Assembly: GCA_047528285.1 (NCBI GenBank)
Contig: CP180022.1
Location: 1,447,033 to 1,511,032, forward strand
Length of the DNA stretch: 64,000 nucleotides
Reading direction: 5' to 3'
Origin: G047528285 sp047528285
GTDB lineage: Bacteria; Pseudomonadota; Gammaproteobacteria; Enterobacterales; Enterobacteriaceae
A program made the translations under genes and the position numbers. Below are positions 43,534-53,040 of the stretch, piece by piece. Each line of letters opens with the position of its first letter. Position 1 is the stretch's first letter. The notes below the pieces were generated by a model. The model saw nothing but the letters and a program-made list of their open reading frames with translations. It was not told the origin of the DNA and made no database searches.

Positions 43534-43987
43534 GCTCAAATATGTTTGTGCTATTTCTTAAAAGGAAATTTCATGTGTGACGCTCTAGCTGGTTCGCTCT
43601 TCATAAATTCGTCTAAAAGAGTGGTTAAATAATACACCATACTCAATAATTTTTCTGTTTTTGAAAGATAAAAAACTTCTGGTAATTTTAAAAATTAAAT
43701 ATTGCTATCTGGTATTAATTAATAATAAAAAATCTTAGCATTAACGAACTTATTATTCTGGTTAACATGTTAGCAGCGTGCGCTTAAGAAAATATGCGTA
43801 TGATCTCATAGATTATGATAATCTTGTATATGGGTTTGTATCAACCATGTAAAATTAGGTGATCATGGTAACTAATATTTGGATGATGTTATAAATAAAT
43901 TTCGCATGAAAATATGATTGCCTATTAAAATAATATGTAACAAGAAAAGAGGGATAAAAACAGCGTGATAGCGCCTGAAATTTGTGT
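43534..43987. other. Convergent spacer between plsB and ubiA
   Basis: About 450 nt, AT-rich, holding only the likely terminators of the two converging genes. Confidence 0.6.
43955..43977 (-). terminator. Probable intrinsic terminator of ubiA
   Basis: On the minus strand CAGGCG, a 6-nt loop and CGCTG (one bulged G) are followed immediately by TTTTTA. It lies 10 nt after the ubiA stop. Confidence 0.5.
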
Positions 43988-44893
43988 TTAACCAAGAGAT
44001 AGATACGGAGGTAGTAAACTTAAAAAAAACCCTATAAAAATTAGCATTCCGACAAAGTTATTATTCAAAAATGCCCGAAAGTACCCTAGACGATCATGGT
44101 CATTCATAAGTTTTTGCTGCCAAAGAAACAGTGTTGCCGCACAAGCTAAGGCTAGATAATAAATCTCCCCGAGCCCAACGTACCAACCTATTAGGCCAAG
44201 TAATATTAGCGTTGCGAGTTGTAACAACCCAATAATAAATTTATTGAATCGACCAAAGAGAATGGCTGTGGATTTAATCCCAATACGTAGATCATCCACC
44301 ATGTCTACCATGGCATATTGTGTATCGTAAGCCACTGTCCAGGTAATATTTGCTAGGAATAGCAACCAGCATACTAAAGGTAATTGCTCACTCACTGCGG
44401 TAAATGCCATTGGAATTGACCAGCTGAATGCTATGCCAAGCACCAGTTGCGCTAAATGCGTATATCGTTTCATAAACGGATATATTAATGTTAGCGCTAG
44501 CGCTGCTGTTGATAGCGCAACGGTTATGCTATTTAACATCAACACCAGAATAAATGCAATGCCGATTAGGGCCAAGAACAGTAATTCAGCTTTTTTTTTG
44601 CCAATTTTCCCGGTTGAAAACGGGCGAATTCGGGTGCGTTCGACATGGGGGTCTATGTCACGGTCTACATAATCGTTAATTACGCAGCCAGCGGCGCGCA
44701 TAAAGAAGACGCCCAGAATAAAAACCGTCAGTATTTTCAGAGTAGGTGGAGCCATACTCGCCAACCACAGAGCCCATAGTGTTGGCCAGAGTAGCAGAAG
44801 AGAACCAATTGGTTTATCAATGCGCATTAAATGACACCATGCCGGCAATTTATCCAATATCAGGCAGCGAGGCAATAAAGTGTTCTCCGTCAT
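43988..44893 (-). CDS. ubiA: 4-hydroxybenzoate octaprenyltransferase
   Basis: Integral membrane prenyltransferase joining the polyprenyl chain to 4-hydroxybenzoate in ubiquinone synthesis. The 301 aa (E. coli 290) contain about eight hydrophobic helices. The first aspartate-rich motif is NDYVDRDID; the second is DTQYAMVDMVDDLRIG, which keeps the outer aspartates of the DxxxD pattern but has Val where E. coli has the third Asp. The N-terminal tail is about ten residues longer than in E. coli. ubiC, which supplies 4-hydroxybenzoate and normally precedes ubiA, is not found next to it. Confidence 0.96.
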   Translation of the reverse strand: MTENTLLPRCLILDKLPAWCHLMRIDKPIGSLLLLWPTLWALWLASMAPPTLKILTVFILGVFFMRAAGCVINDYVDRDIDPHVERTRIRPFSTGKIGKKKAELLFLALIGIAFILVLMLNSITVALSTAALALTLIYPFMKRYTHLAQLVLGIAFSWSIPMAFTAVSEQLPLVCWLLFLANITWTVAYDTQYAMVDMVDDLRIGIKSTAILFGRFNKFIIGLLQLATLILLGLIGWYVGLGEIYYLALACAATLFLWQQKLMNDHDRLGYFRAFLNNNFVGMLIFIGFFLSLLPPYLSLG

Positions 44894-46637
44894 TTATTAT
44901 TATTCGGGTTTAGTATCGCTGATTGATATATATAGTGCAATTCAGAAAAAGATCTTTCCATAGGAAAAAAGTAGCAGGCAAAACATGTTGCATCTAAAAG
45001 AATGCTAAGTACGCGATTAAAAATTGATTTTTTAAAATATTTCAATATATTTTTCGCGCTCTAAAGAGCGAAAATAGGAATGCCCCAGACTACCGTTGAT
45101 GCGATAATGAATAGCTCGAAGCGTAAAAAATACCATATAGGGATTAAGCATTTAGTTTGCATGTTGTTCTGTTCTATTTTAAATATCACCTAATCTGGGT
45201 TGTGAATAAGATAGGGTCTTCAACCCTACACTAGTTATCTATTGTGTAGTAGACCATAATATGCGCAGCTGAATGAAATTAAAAATGAGCACTTCTCTAG
45301 CTTGTTATTCAGAACTCAAGGAATGCACAGGTTACAATTAAATTATTAATACTATCAATCAAACCAATGTAGTTTTTAAATAACTAATTCCTGATTTATT
45401 TATAAAGTCATTAAGAACTTTTCGGGTATGTAGTGGGTAACATCTGCTCATCTTAGAGTAGGGTATAATTTTAATATGGAAATTGAAATCAATATGTTTT
45501 AATTTTATCAAACCATTTGTTTTTATAATTAAATATATATACCTGCAAAAACCATTGGATGGCATATGATGAACTCATCATCATTAAGAAATTTTAGTCA
45601 TCACTATTCAATAGTAATAAATATAAAACCATTTATCTCATTAGTTTTATAATACTCGTAAAAGCAGCGATGTTTTTAGACTCGTTGCATGCATAAGTGC
45701 ATGGAAGAAACAATTTAAAATTGATAACATAAAAAACATAATTAATCCTATAAAAAAAGTAATAAAATATATATCTTTTATTTTTATCAAAATTATATCA
45801 TCAAGCTATAACAGAATGTTTTTGCCTCTTTATTATAAAAATCTATGTGTTTACTCACCCCGCAAAATCCATTTTCAAAAAGAAATAGATGGAGATAACA
45901 TCATGATTAGTAAACAATAAGTTTATACTGTTTCTTTTTATGCATTATTGCATTAGGAATTGGTTAGTCGGTTTTATTTTATCGGAGCTGCTAGAATGTG
46001 ATTTAATATTGACACCAAAATGACCTTTTCAATTTTCCACTTCGAATTTTTACTCGAAATATGGAGTAAGGAAATCCTTGAGTAATGGATAGTATTGTTA
46101 CTTAGTGTCTCGTAGAGACACAGATTGTTCGTTATTGAACTTGTATTTATTTGCAAGATAATATTGATTATGTATCCTAAAATAGGCGTATGATAATATT
46201 CGATTCGTTTATTTTACAACAATTTATCACGATACTTTGATTTCTTGCCCTTGCTTCTAGGTAACAATACGCCGTATTTTGATTATTTATTCGACAGTCA
46301 ATATAAGGATAGAAAGTATTGTTAGACGTCTTTGGTGATGAATAGATTAGTGGCCCGCTGGAAACTTTTATAATAAATCGTTGATTACGTATCAGGAAAC
46401 TTTGACAGAATTATATAAAGACAATATTTTTGATAAATATTGTGAAATTTTATCACAAAATACGTTCTTTTTCGGTTTATATTGACTAGGACAGTTCTGT
46501 AAACCTCTATATGTGTTGATTTTAGTTGCTCAACAACATGTATTGAGAAAAATAAACTTGATTTATTATCATAACTTAACTTGATGTTGTGCGTAGTATT
46601 TTATAAATATATTTTAAATAACAATCTGGTGGAATAT
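44894..46637. other. Spacer between ubiA and gapA
   Basis: About 1.7 kb. ubiC would be expected at the ubiA side but no chorismate lyase pattern could be read. It holds a bulged stem near 45050-45075 (TTTTCG..GCTC / GAGCGAAAA) and the dispersed hairpin at 45212. The segment just before gapA is AT-rich with several possible -10 sites, none convincing. Confidence 0.55.
45212..45228. repeat. Dispersed small hairpin, copy 2
   Basis: TAGGGTCTTCAACCCTA, a 6-bp stem with loop CTTCA. It differs from the copy at 7131 by G to A on one arm and C to T on the other, which preserves pairing. Nearby downstream bases differ mainly by transitions. Confidence 0.45.
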
Positions 46638-47636
46638 ATGACTATCAAAGTAGGTATCAATGGTTTTGGTCGCATTGGCCGTATTGTTTTTCGTGTTGCG
46701 CAGGAACGTAACGAGATTGAAATCGTTGCTATCAATGATCTTCTTGATGCTAATTATATGGCATACATGTTAAAATACGACTCGACGCATGGTCGTTTTA
46801 AGGGGACTATTCTTGTAGAAAATGGTCATTTGGTAGTTAACGGTAAAACTATCCGTTGTACTTCTGAAAAAGATCCTGATTATCTGAACTGGAATGAAGT
46901 CGGTGTCAACGTTGTCGTTGAAGCAACTGGAATCTTTTTAACTGACAAAACTGCGCGTAAGCACATAACCTGTGGTGCACAAAAAGTGATACTAACCGCC
47001 CCGTCCAAAGATAATACGCCGATGTTTGTAATGGGCGTTAACCATAAAGTTTATGATGGTCAGGATATTGTGTCTAACGCGTCCTGTACGACTAACTGTC
47101 TTGCGCCTTTGGCTAAGGTTATCAACGATAACTTCGGTATCGTTGAAGCGCTGATGACTACTGTACATGCTACCACGTCCACCCAGAAAACTGTTGATGG
47201 CTTATCTCATAAAGACTGGCGCGGTGGCCGAGGGGCGTATCAGAATATCATTCCATCCTCTACCGGCGCAGCTAAAGCTGTGGGTAAAATCATCCCGGCG
47301 CTAAATGGTAAACTGAGCGGAATGTCTTTCCGTGTTCCAACGCCTAATGTTTCGGTTGTCGACTTAACCGCACGTCTAGAAAAACCAGGTTCGTATAAAA
47401 ACATCTGCGATATCATCAAGAGAGCCGCCGATGGTGAACTGAAAGGTGTACTAGGCTATACAGACGAAGAGGTGGTTTCTACCGATTTCAATAGCGAAAA
47501 ACTGACTTCCGTGTTCGATGCTAAAGCCGGGATTGCGCTAAACGAGAAGTTTGTCAAATTAATAGCTTGGTACGATAATGAGACCGGTTACTCTAATAAA
47601 ATCCTAGATCTAATTTCCTATATTATCAATAAATAG
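46638..47636 (+). CDS. gapA: Glyceraldehyde-3-phosphate dehydrogenase
   Basis: NAD-dependent glycolytic enzyme converting glyceraldehyde-3-phosphate to 1,3-bisphosphoglycerate. ATG 46638 gives MTIKVGINGFGRIG and 332 aa (E. coli 331); an upstream in-frame ATG at 46581 adds 19 unconserved residues. The NAD-binding motif is at 7-13, the catalytic cysteine in SNASCTTNC (Cys150), its partner histidine in TTVHATTSTQ near 177, and SWYDNETGY appears as AWYDNETGY near the end. GGTGGA precedes the start. A strong hairpin follows 80 nt after the stop. Confidence 0.98.
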   Translation: MTIKVGINGFGRIGRIVFRVAQERNEIEIVAINDLLDANYMAYMLKYDSTHGRFKGTILVENGHLVVNGKTIRCTSEKDPDYLNWNEVGVNVVVEATGIFLTDKTARKHITCGAQKVILTAPSKDNTPMFVMGVNHKVYDGQDIVSNASCTTNCLAPLAKVINDNFGIVEALMTTVHATTSTQKTVDGLSHKDWRGGRGAYQNIIPSSTGAAKAVGKIIPALNGKLSGMSFRVPTPNVSVVDLTARLEKPGSYKNICDIIKRAADGELKGVLGYTDEEVVSTDFNSEKLTSVFDAKAGIALNEKFVKLIAWYDNETGYSNKILDLISYIINK

Positions 47637-47715
47637 GCGATCTGATCAGATATTCCAGTGTGGGTGATATTGCTATATTTAATTAATGATCCAGTAAGTG
47701 GTAGAATTCTTAGTT

Positions 47716-47746
47716 ACAACTCATATATTAATAATATATGAGTTGT
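47716..47746 (+). terminator. Hairpin after gapA, probable terminator
   Basis: Perfect 15-bp arms ACAACTCATATATTA and complement around a single central A, 80 nt after the gapA stop. The following tract is GGTTATATTT, so termination efficiency is uncertain. Confidence 0.5.
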
Positions 47747-48749
47747 GGTTATATTTGATACAAGTGAGTTTATTTTTGTATCTTTTATGATTTTTAAAAA
47801 AGATGATTTCGTGAATTAGGAATTTAATATTAATACATAGCTTATTATTATATTTTTTCATCTTTGTAGTATGTCTTTAATTTACATATATCTTATCGAA
47901 TTCAATATAACTTTCTAAAATAAATTATATATCTAGGTATATAGATAGATATTTAACAGTTGTTTGGGAGTGTTAATACCCGTGAAATATTTATCATAAT
48001 ATTAATGTATTCATTGTGAATTTTTCGTTGTATTACCGTATAATACAATCTGGTATATCGAGATTAGCACTTTTCCTGTATCATAATATATCGAGAGCAG
48101 TGTGATCCATTTGGCGCTCAAATCAAACAGCTATCATAATCGGTAAATTCTAACAGACAGACAATCTAGCAAAATATTTCCAGTATGCATATTATGCATT
48201 ATCGGGTTGCGATTAATTAGTTTTAGGTGTAACTGACACGGGCGAAAGAGTGTCTTTGGGTGTCATAAACTTTTATAGAAAATACGATACTGGCAGCGTT
48301 ATTGTATGCAATACGGTGTTAGTTTGGCAGATGATTGCTAGAGCTCGCACTATAAATATCTATATATTAAAGCAGGTCGGATGTGGTTATCAAATATCTA
48401 ATTATTGATAATAAATTCACAATATGGATTTCTACTGCATTTAATTCCATAAAGAAATTAAATAACCATTTCAAATATTTTAGGTATATTGTTACCATAA
48501 GTTATATCCCGACGATCAGATTTGGCATAAACGGAAAAAATATTATGATTGACATCAATTGTTAATTGATAAGAACATCAGCGATTACTTTAGTGTAATA
48601 AGCGAACTATTTGGTTTGCTGCCACTAAACCTTTTTAATTTTGATAATATGTATGCTATGCGACATAAGTTATGGCAAGCCTTATTTTTTTTCATTGTTT
48701 AGATATTTACTGCTGACATAATAGTAGTATTGTGTAAAAGATATGGTTT

Positions 48750-48932
48750 TTAACCAAGTCGGGCATCAAGTAGAGTGAGAGCTAAGTCGGAAATAACTAC
48801 TAACAACACAGAAAATAGATTGATAGATGCGCCTATGTGTGTTTGTGTAATGTATGTTGCACGAAACGTTAGATTTTTAGACAATGCCTTACCCTCATTA
48901 ATAGTCGTCTGCGTTATGAGGAACAGAGGCAC
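48750..48932 (-). pseudogene. C-terminal remnant of an OppC/DppC-type ABC permease
   Basis: A 60-codon frame ends in LVVISDLALTLLDARLG followed by a stop. This resembles the C-terminus of peptide-transporter permeases (a last transmembrane helix, then D-x-L-x-x-x-LDPRL). Upstream ITQTTINEGKALSKNLTF resembles the IVQATINIGxAILxEASLSF segment of the same family. About 240 N-terminal residues that such a permease needs are absent. Motif-based; the exact transporter is not identifiable. Confidence 0.35.
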
Positions 48933-48959
48933 AACCTATACAATATAGATATATTTATT

Positions 48960-50177
48960 TTATTGGTGATAATGCTGAATAAAATGGCTAAATTTTTTAA
49001 TGGCACTTTCTAACTCTTCTACTCGAGATAAAGTTACGATGCGCAAATGATCTGGCCATGGCCAATTGAAGGCGCTACCTTGAACCAGCAGCACTTTTTT
49101 CTGCAGAAGAAAATCCAGCACGAGTTTCTGATCGTCATGGATATTAAAACGTTTAGCATCAATACGCGGGAACATATAGATTGCCCCGCTTGGCTTCACG
49201 CAGGATACCCCGGGTATATCATTGATAAGCTCCCAGGCCAGATTGCGTTGTTCATAAAGCCTCCCTCCTGGTCGAAGGAACTCACTGATGCTTTGATATC
49301 CACCCAAGGCAGCCTGGATTGCATATTGCATCGGTACATTAGCGCACAAGCGCATTGATGCTAGCATTTCAAGTCCATCAAGATAGCTTTTTACATGTTT
49401 TTTCGGACCATTAAGCACCATCCAACCTTGCCGAAACCCGGCAACGCGATAGGTTTTAGACAAGCCGTTAAACGTAACAGTAAAGAGATCTGGCGCTAAC
49501 GCCGCGATAGAATGATGTTCTGCAGAATCATAAAGAATTTTGTCATAAATTTCGTCAGCGAAGATAATCAAATTATGCCGCCTGGCGATGTTAAGAAGGG
49601 ACAACAAAAGCTCTTTACTGTATATTGCACCGGTCGGATTATTGGGGTTAATAATTACTAGTCCGCGCGTGCGTGGGGTTATTTTTCTATGTATATCCTT
49701 TAGATCGGGATACCAACCCGCTTCTTCATCGCACAGATAATGAACTGCAATTCCGCCAGATAACGCCACCGCTGCCGTCCACAAAGGGTAATCCGGTGCC
49801 GGGATTAGCATTTCATCACCACTATTTAGCAATGCTTGCATGGACTGTTGAATCAGTTCTGAAACACCGTTGCCGATATAGACATCTTCTACAGTAAAAT
49901 CTCGTATTTTTCGTGCTTGGTAATACTGCATAATAGCCTGGCGTGCAGAATACAGCCCTTTGGAGTCGCTATATCCCTGAGCAAAAGGCAGATTTCGGAT
50001 CACGTCTACCAAGATCTCCTCTGGAGCTTCAAAGCCAAATGAGGCTGGGTTCCCGATATGTAACTTAATAAGTTTGTTACCTTCTTCTTCTAGACGTTTT
50101 GCTGTTTTCATCACAGATCCACGAATGTCGTAACAAACATTTTCTAGTTTTCTAGATTTTTCTACCAATACGACCAC
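48960..50177 (-). CDS. alaA: Alanine-synthesising aminotransferase AlaA
   Basis: PLP-dependent class I aminotransferase that makes alanine from pyruvate and glutamate. The closest match is E. coli AlaA (YfbQ), 405 aa. A GTG at 50177 gives MVVLVEKSRKLENVCYDIRG and exactly 405 aa; an ATG 13 codons earlier (50216) adds residues without counterpart, so the GTG start is preferred. The conserved NPNNPTG, ADEIYDKILYD and FNGLSKTYRVAGFR (PLP lysine) motifs are intact. Retention is consistent with supplying alanine to symbiont or host; this is inference. Confidence 0.92.
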   Translation of the reverse strand: MVVLVEKSRKLENVCYDIRGSVMKTAKRLEEEGNKLIKLHIGNPASFGFEAPEEILVDVIRNLPFAQGYSDSKGLYSARQAIMQYYQARKIRDFTVEDVYIGNGVSELIQQSMQALLNSGDEMLIPAPDYPLWTAAVALSGGIAVHYLCDEEAGWYPDLKDIHRKITPRTRGLVIINPNNPTGAIYSKELLLSLLNIARRHNLIIFADEIYDKILYDSAEHHSIAALAPDLFTVTFNGLSKTYRVAGFRQGWMVLNGPKKHVKSYLDGLEMLASMRLCANVPMQYAIQAALGGYQSISEFLRPGGRLYEQRNLAWELINDIPGVSCVKPSGAIYMFPRIDAKRFNIHDDQKLVLDFLLQKKVLLVQGSAFNWPWPDHLRIVTLSRVEELESAIKKFSHFIQHYHQ

Positions 50178-51551
50178 TATATTAATCCTATTTTTAAAAT
50201 AGCGTATTCCCATCATGGATACGTATAATTTACATTAGGGTATACTTATGCAGTACCCCTTTAAAGGATGAAAATGTACTTGTATTTCTAAGAATAGTAC
50301 AAAAACACAATCTAAATAATTTTATTTTCTTGATTATTTTATCTTTAACTATTGCAAATAAAATAAATTATGTCTTATTCCTTTTGATTTACTCGTGCCT
50401 TTCTCAGATTTTAATTTCCCCATATCTAGTTGCTTTTAACTTTTTTTTTGAAACGACACCTGATTTTTGTGTGAATTATGCGGATATGAGAGATGATTTG
50501 ATCTAACATTAACTATCGTCAGCGATATGTCATAAAAAAAGTTCCATGCCATTAGTGAAATAGACTATCTTGCAAATATTGTTAGTGTAATTAGCCAAGG
50601 TTAATTCGATTTTTAAATTGATTAAAATTTCTCTGCGTTAGACTATACGGAGATTTTGAAATGAGCAAAAACATGGATGATATTCACATAAAAACATTAA
50701 CATCCTGTATTAATAACCTATTTGTAGCATTTATAGCTATAAATTTAAAATTCTTTATAAATATGAATGAAAAATCCGGAGTCTTTTGTCAAAAGATACA
50801 GTGTATGGTATACAGCCCCATTTTGTAATTGATAAATTGTCTCACAGAATTATTTATATGTCAATTATATCACTAGATGATACCAGTGTCGTAGAGATCT
50901 AACTGTAAAATCAGGATCCTGCTGACGGGGCTTTGGCAATACAGAATATCTTTAGGATATTTATTTCCCTAGCGCAGAAAAATAAGGTCACTTATTTTTT
51001 CGATATAATATTGACTAGAGTTGATATTACTCACGAAATCATGATGACCACCCCCTCAGAATCTGAGGGGTGGTCAGAATATCGGAAGAATTTGTTTATA
51101 TATTATCCCCGGCGATTAGTAGCTGGAAATAGCCATATTCCGATTCAGAATATTTTCTGCACTTATTCTTAGATCTGTATAACCACAATGCACCAAATTA
51201 GTCATGTTGTACTGGTAGCGATAATCTGAAATGCTTAACCGGATAACGCTGTTATTGGCAAACTGAGTAGCCATCTATATCTCGTAATAAATAATTACTT
51301 CATCAAGAAGTGCACGAATCACTGATTAAAATTTATTCAAAAAAGCTAAATAGAGAAGATGCTACAGTGCTGCATTTTATATGATCCCCGATCAAGCAAT
51401 ATTAGAGATAAAAACATGAAAATTCCCCGGCGCAGTCAGGGGCACCTGACTATATGGATATATTTGCACGCTAATGCTATGAATTGGCCTAGGAAATATC
51501 TAGAATAATAATAAATACCGTTTCCATACTCAGATGTAGATTTATATCACT
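50178..51551. other. Spacer between alaA and def
   Basis: About 1.4 kb without an intact gene, with divergent flanking genes. It contains a GC-rich bulged hairpin at 51045-51076 and a slightly less AT-rich stretch around 51.4 kb. E. coli has dprA upstream of def; it is not readable here. Confidence 0.55.
51045..51076. repeat. GC-rich inverted repeat
   Basis: TGACCACCCCCTCAGA, one base, then TCTGAGGGGTGGTCA: 15 pairs with one bulged C. It is much richer in GC than its surroundings. No T-tract follows on the plus strand. It may be the terminator of a lost gene or the end of a lost mobile element. Confidence 0.5.
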
Positions 51552-52097
51552 ATGTCACTATTTCAGGTATTATATTATCCAGACAAGCTGTTACGTACAG
51601 TTGCAAAACCAGTTGATGAAATCAATTACGGTATCCACCGTATTGTGGATAAAATGTTTGAAACCATGTACGCCAATGAGGGGATTGGCTTGGCAGCCAC
51701 TCAGGTTGATATTCACCAGCAGATTATCGTGATTGATGTCTCTAAAAATCGTAATCAGCGTTTCGTTCTAATTAATCCCCAACTTCTTGAGAAAAGTGGC
51801 GAGACAGGTATCGAGGAAGGTTGTCTATCTATCCCGGATCAGCGTGGCTTCGTTCTGCGCGCGAAAAAGGTTAAGGTGAAGGCACTGGATCGTGATGGTA
51901 AAACCTTCGAACTGGTGGTGGATGATTTACTGGCAATCTGTATCCAACACGAGATGGATCATCTTGTTGGCAAGTTGTTTATTGATTACCTCTCTCCCCT
52001 AAAACGTCAACGCATCCGTCAAAAAATGGAAAAATTAGCTCGCATCTCTACGAGAACAAAAAATAACCCTAATGTTATAGGAAAGCATCGTGGTTGA
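51552..52097 (+). CDS. def: Peptide deformylase
   Basis: Metalloenzyme that removes the formyl group from nascent N-terminal methionine. All three family motifs are present: GIGLAATQ (44-51), EGCLS (89-93, metal ligand Cys91) and HEMDH (133-137, ligands His133/His137 with Glu134). The protein is 181 aa against 169 in E. coli. The extra tail TKNNPNVIGKHRG arises because the ancestral stop is lost, and it overlaps the fmt start by 8 nt. The ribosome-binding site is weak. Confidence 0.96.
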   Translation: MSLFQVLYYPDKLLRTVAKPVDEINYGIHRIVDKMFETMYANEGIGLAATQVDIHQQIIVIDVSKNRNQRFVLINPQLLEKSGETGIEEGCLSIPDQRGFVLRAKKVKVKALDRDGKTFELVVDDLLAICIQHEMDHLVGKLFIDYLSPLKRQRIRQKMEKLARISTRTKNNPNVIGKHRG

Positions 52098-53040
52098 CTC
52101 TTTACGTATTATCTTCGCAGGTACGCCGAATTTTGCCGCGAGCCATTTAGAGGCGCTTATTTACACCAAACATAAAATAATAGGGGTTGTTACTCAACCG
52201 GATCGACCAGCTGGACGTGGTAAACAATTGACCACTAGCCCAGTAAAACAATTGGCAACACGGTATAACCTGCCGGTGTTTCAGCCACTATCGCTGCATA
52301 AACCAGAGAGTCAAGACTGTCTTGCCAATCTAAAATCGGATATTATGGTAGTCGTAGCTTATGGACTGATTCTGCCAGAGGCAGTGCTAGAGCTGCCGCG
52401 TCTTGGTTGTATCAATGTACACGGATCGCTATTGCCTCGTTGGCGTGGAGCCGCACCAATTCAGAAAGCATTATTGGCTGGTGTAAATTGGACCGGTGTG
52501 ACAATTATGCAAATGGATAGCGGGATTGATACTGGCGCTGTGCTGAATAAAGCAGTGTGCGCTATTAAGCCTAACGATACAAGCGCTACGCTGCATAACA
52601 AATTAGCACAAATCGGAACGGATACTTTGTTAACCACACTGGCGCAGCTTGCTGACGGTAGTGCTAAGGCTAGGCCACAAGACAACGTATTCGCCACTTA
52701 TGCTGATAAACTTAGTAAAGAAGAAGCCCGGCTAAACTGGAGGCTGCCAGCGGCCCAGATTGAACGTTGCATCCGTGCTTTTAACCCTTGGCCTGTCAGT
52801 TATTTCTTCCTAGCGGGGCAGCGGATTAAAGTCTGGGGGGCCAGCGTTATTAGATGCCAGAAAGCTTCGTGTGTTCCAGGCACAATTTTGGCTGTAGACA
52901 AGGACCTCATTTACATCGCTACCGGCGATGGAGTATTAGTGCTTACTCATTTGCAAATATCCGGGAAAAAAGTGATATTAGTCAAGGATTTACTCAATTC
53001 ACATCGCGAATGGTTTATTCCTGGTATGCTTCTAGATTAA
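52090..53040 (+). CDS. fmt: Methionyl-tRNA formyltransferase
   Basis: Formylates initiator Met-tRNA using 10-formyltetrahydrofolate, the partner activity of Def. The 316 aa (E. coli 315) align from MVDSLRIIFAGTPNFAA. The catalytic segment CINVHGSLLPRWRGAAPIQ has Asn109 and His111, with the Asp in IMQMDSGIDTG further on, and a C-terminal tRNA-binding domain follows. The start is GTG at 52090, preceded by GGAAAG inside def; the genes overlap by 8 nt. In E. coli rsmB follows; only a doubtful trace is visible. Confidence 0.96.
   Translation: MVDSLRIIFAGTPNFAASHLEALIYTKHKIIGVVTQPDRPAGRGKQLTTSPVKQLATRYNLPVFQPLSLHKPESQDCLANLKSDIMVVVAYGLILPEAVLELPRLGCINVHGSLLPRWRGAAPIQKALLAGVNWTGVTIMQMDSGIDTGAVLNKAVCAIKPNDTSATLHNKLAQIGTDTLLTTLAQLADGSAKARPQDNVFATYADKLSKEEARLNWRLPAAQIERCIRAFNPWPVSYFFLAGQRIKVWGASVIRCQKASCVPGTILAVDKDLIYIATGDGVLVLTHLQISGKKVILVKDLLNSHREWFIPGMLLD

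Larger units (their letters stand above)
47637..48959. other. Spacer between gapA and alaA
   Basis: About 1.3 kb. It holds the gapA terminator hairpin and, at its right end on the minus strand, a probable permease remnant. The middle part has no readable gene. Confidence 0.55.

Noticed and set aside
45212..45228. Anticodon arm of a tRNA
   Set aside because: The loop lacks the invariant U33 in a usable register, and no acceptor, D or T arms flank it.
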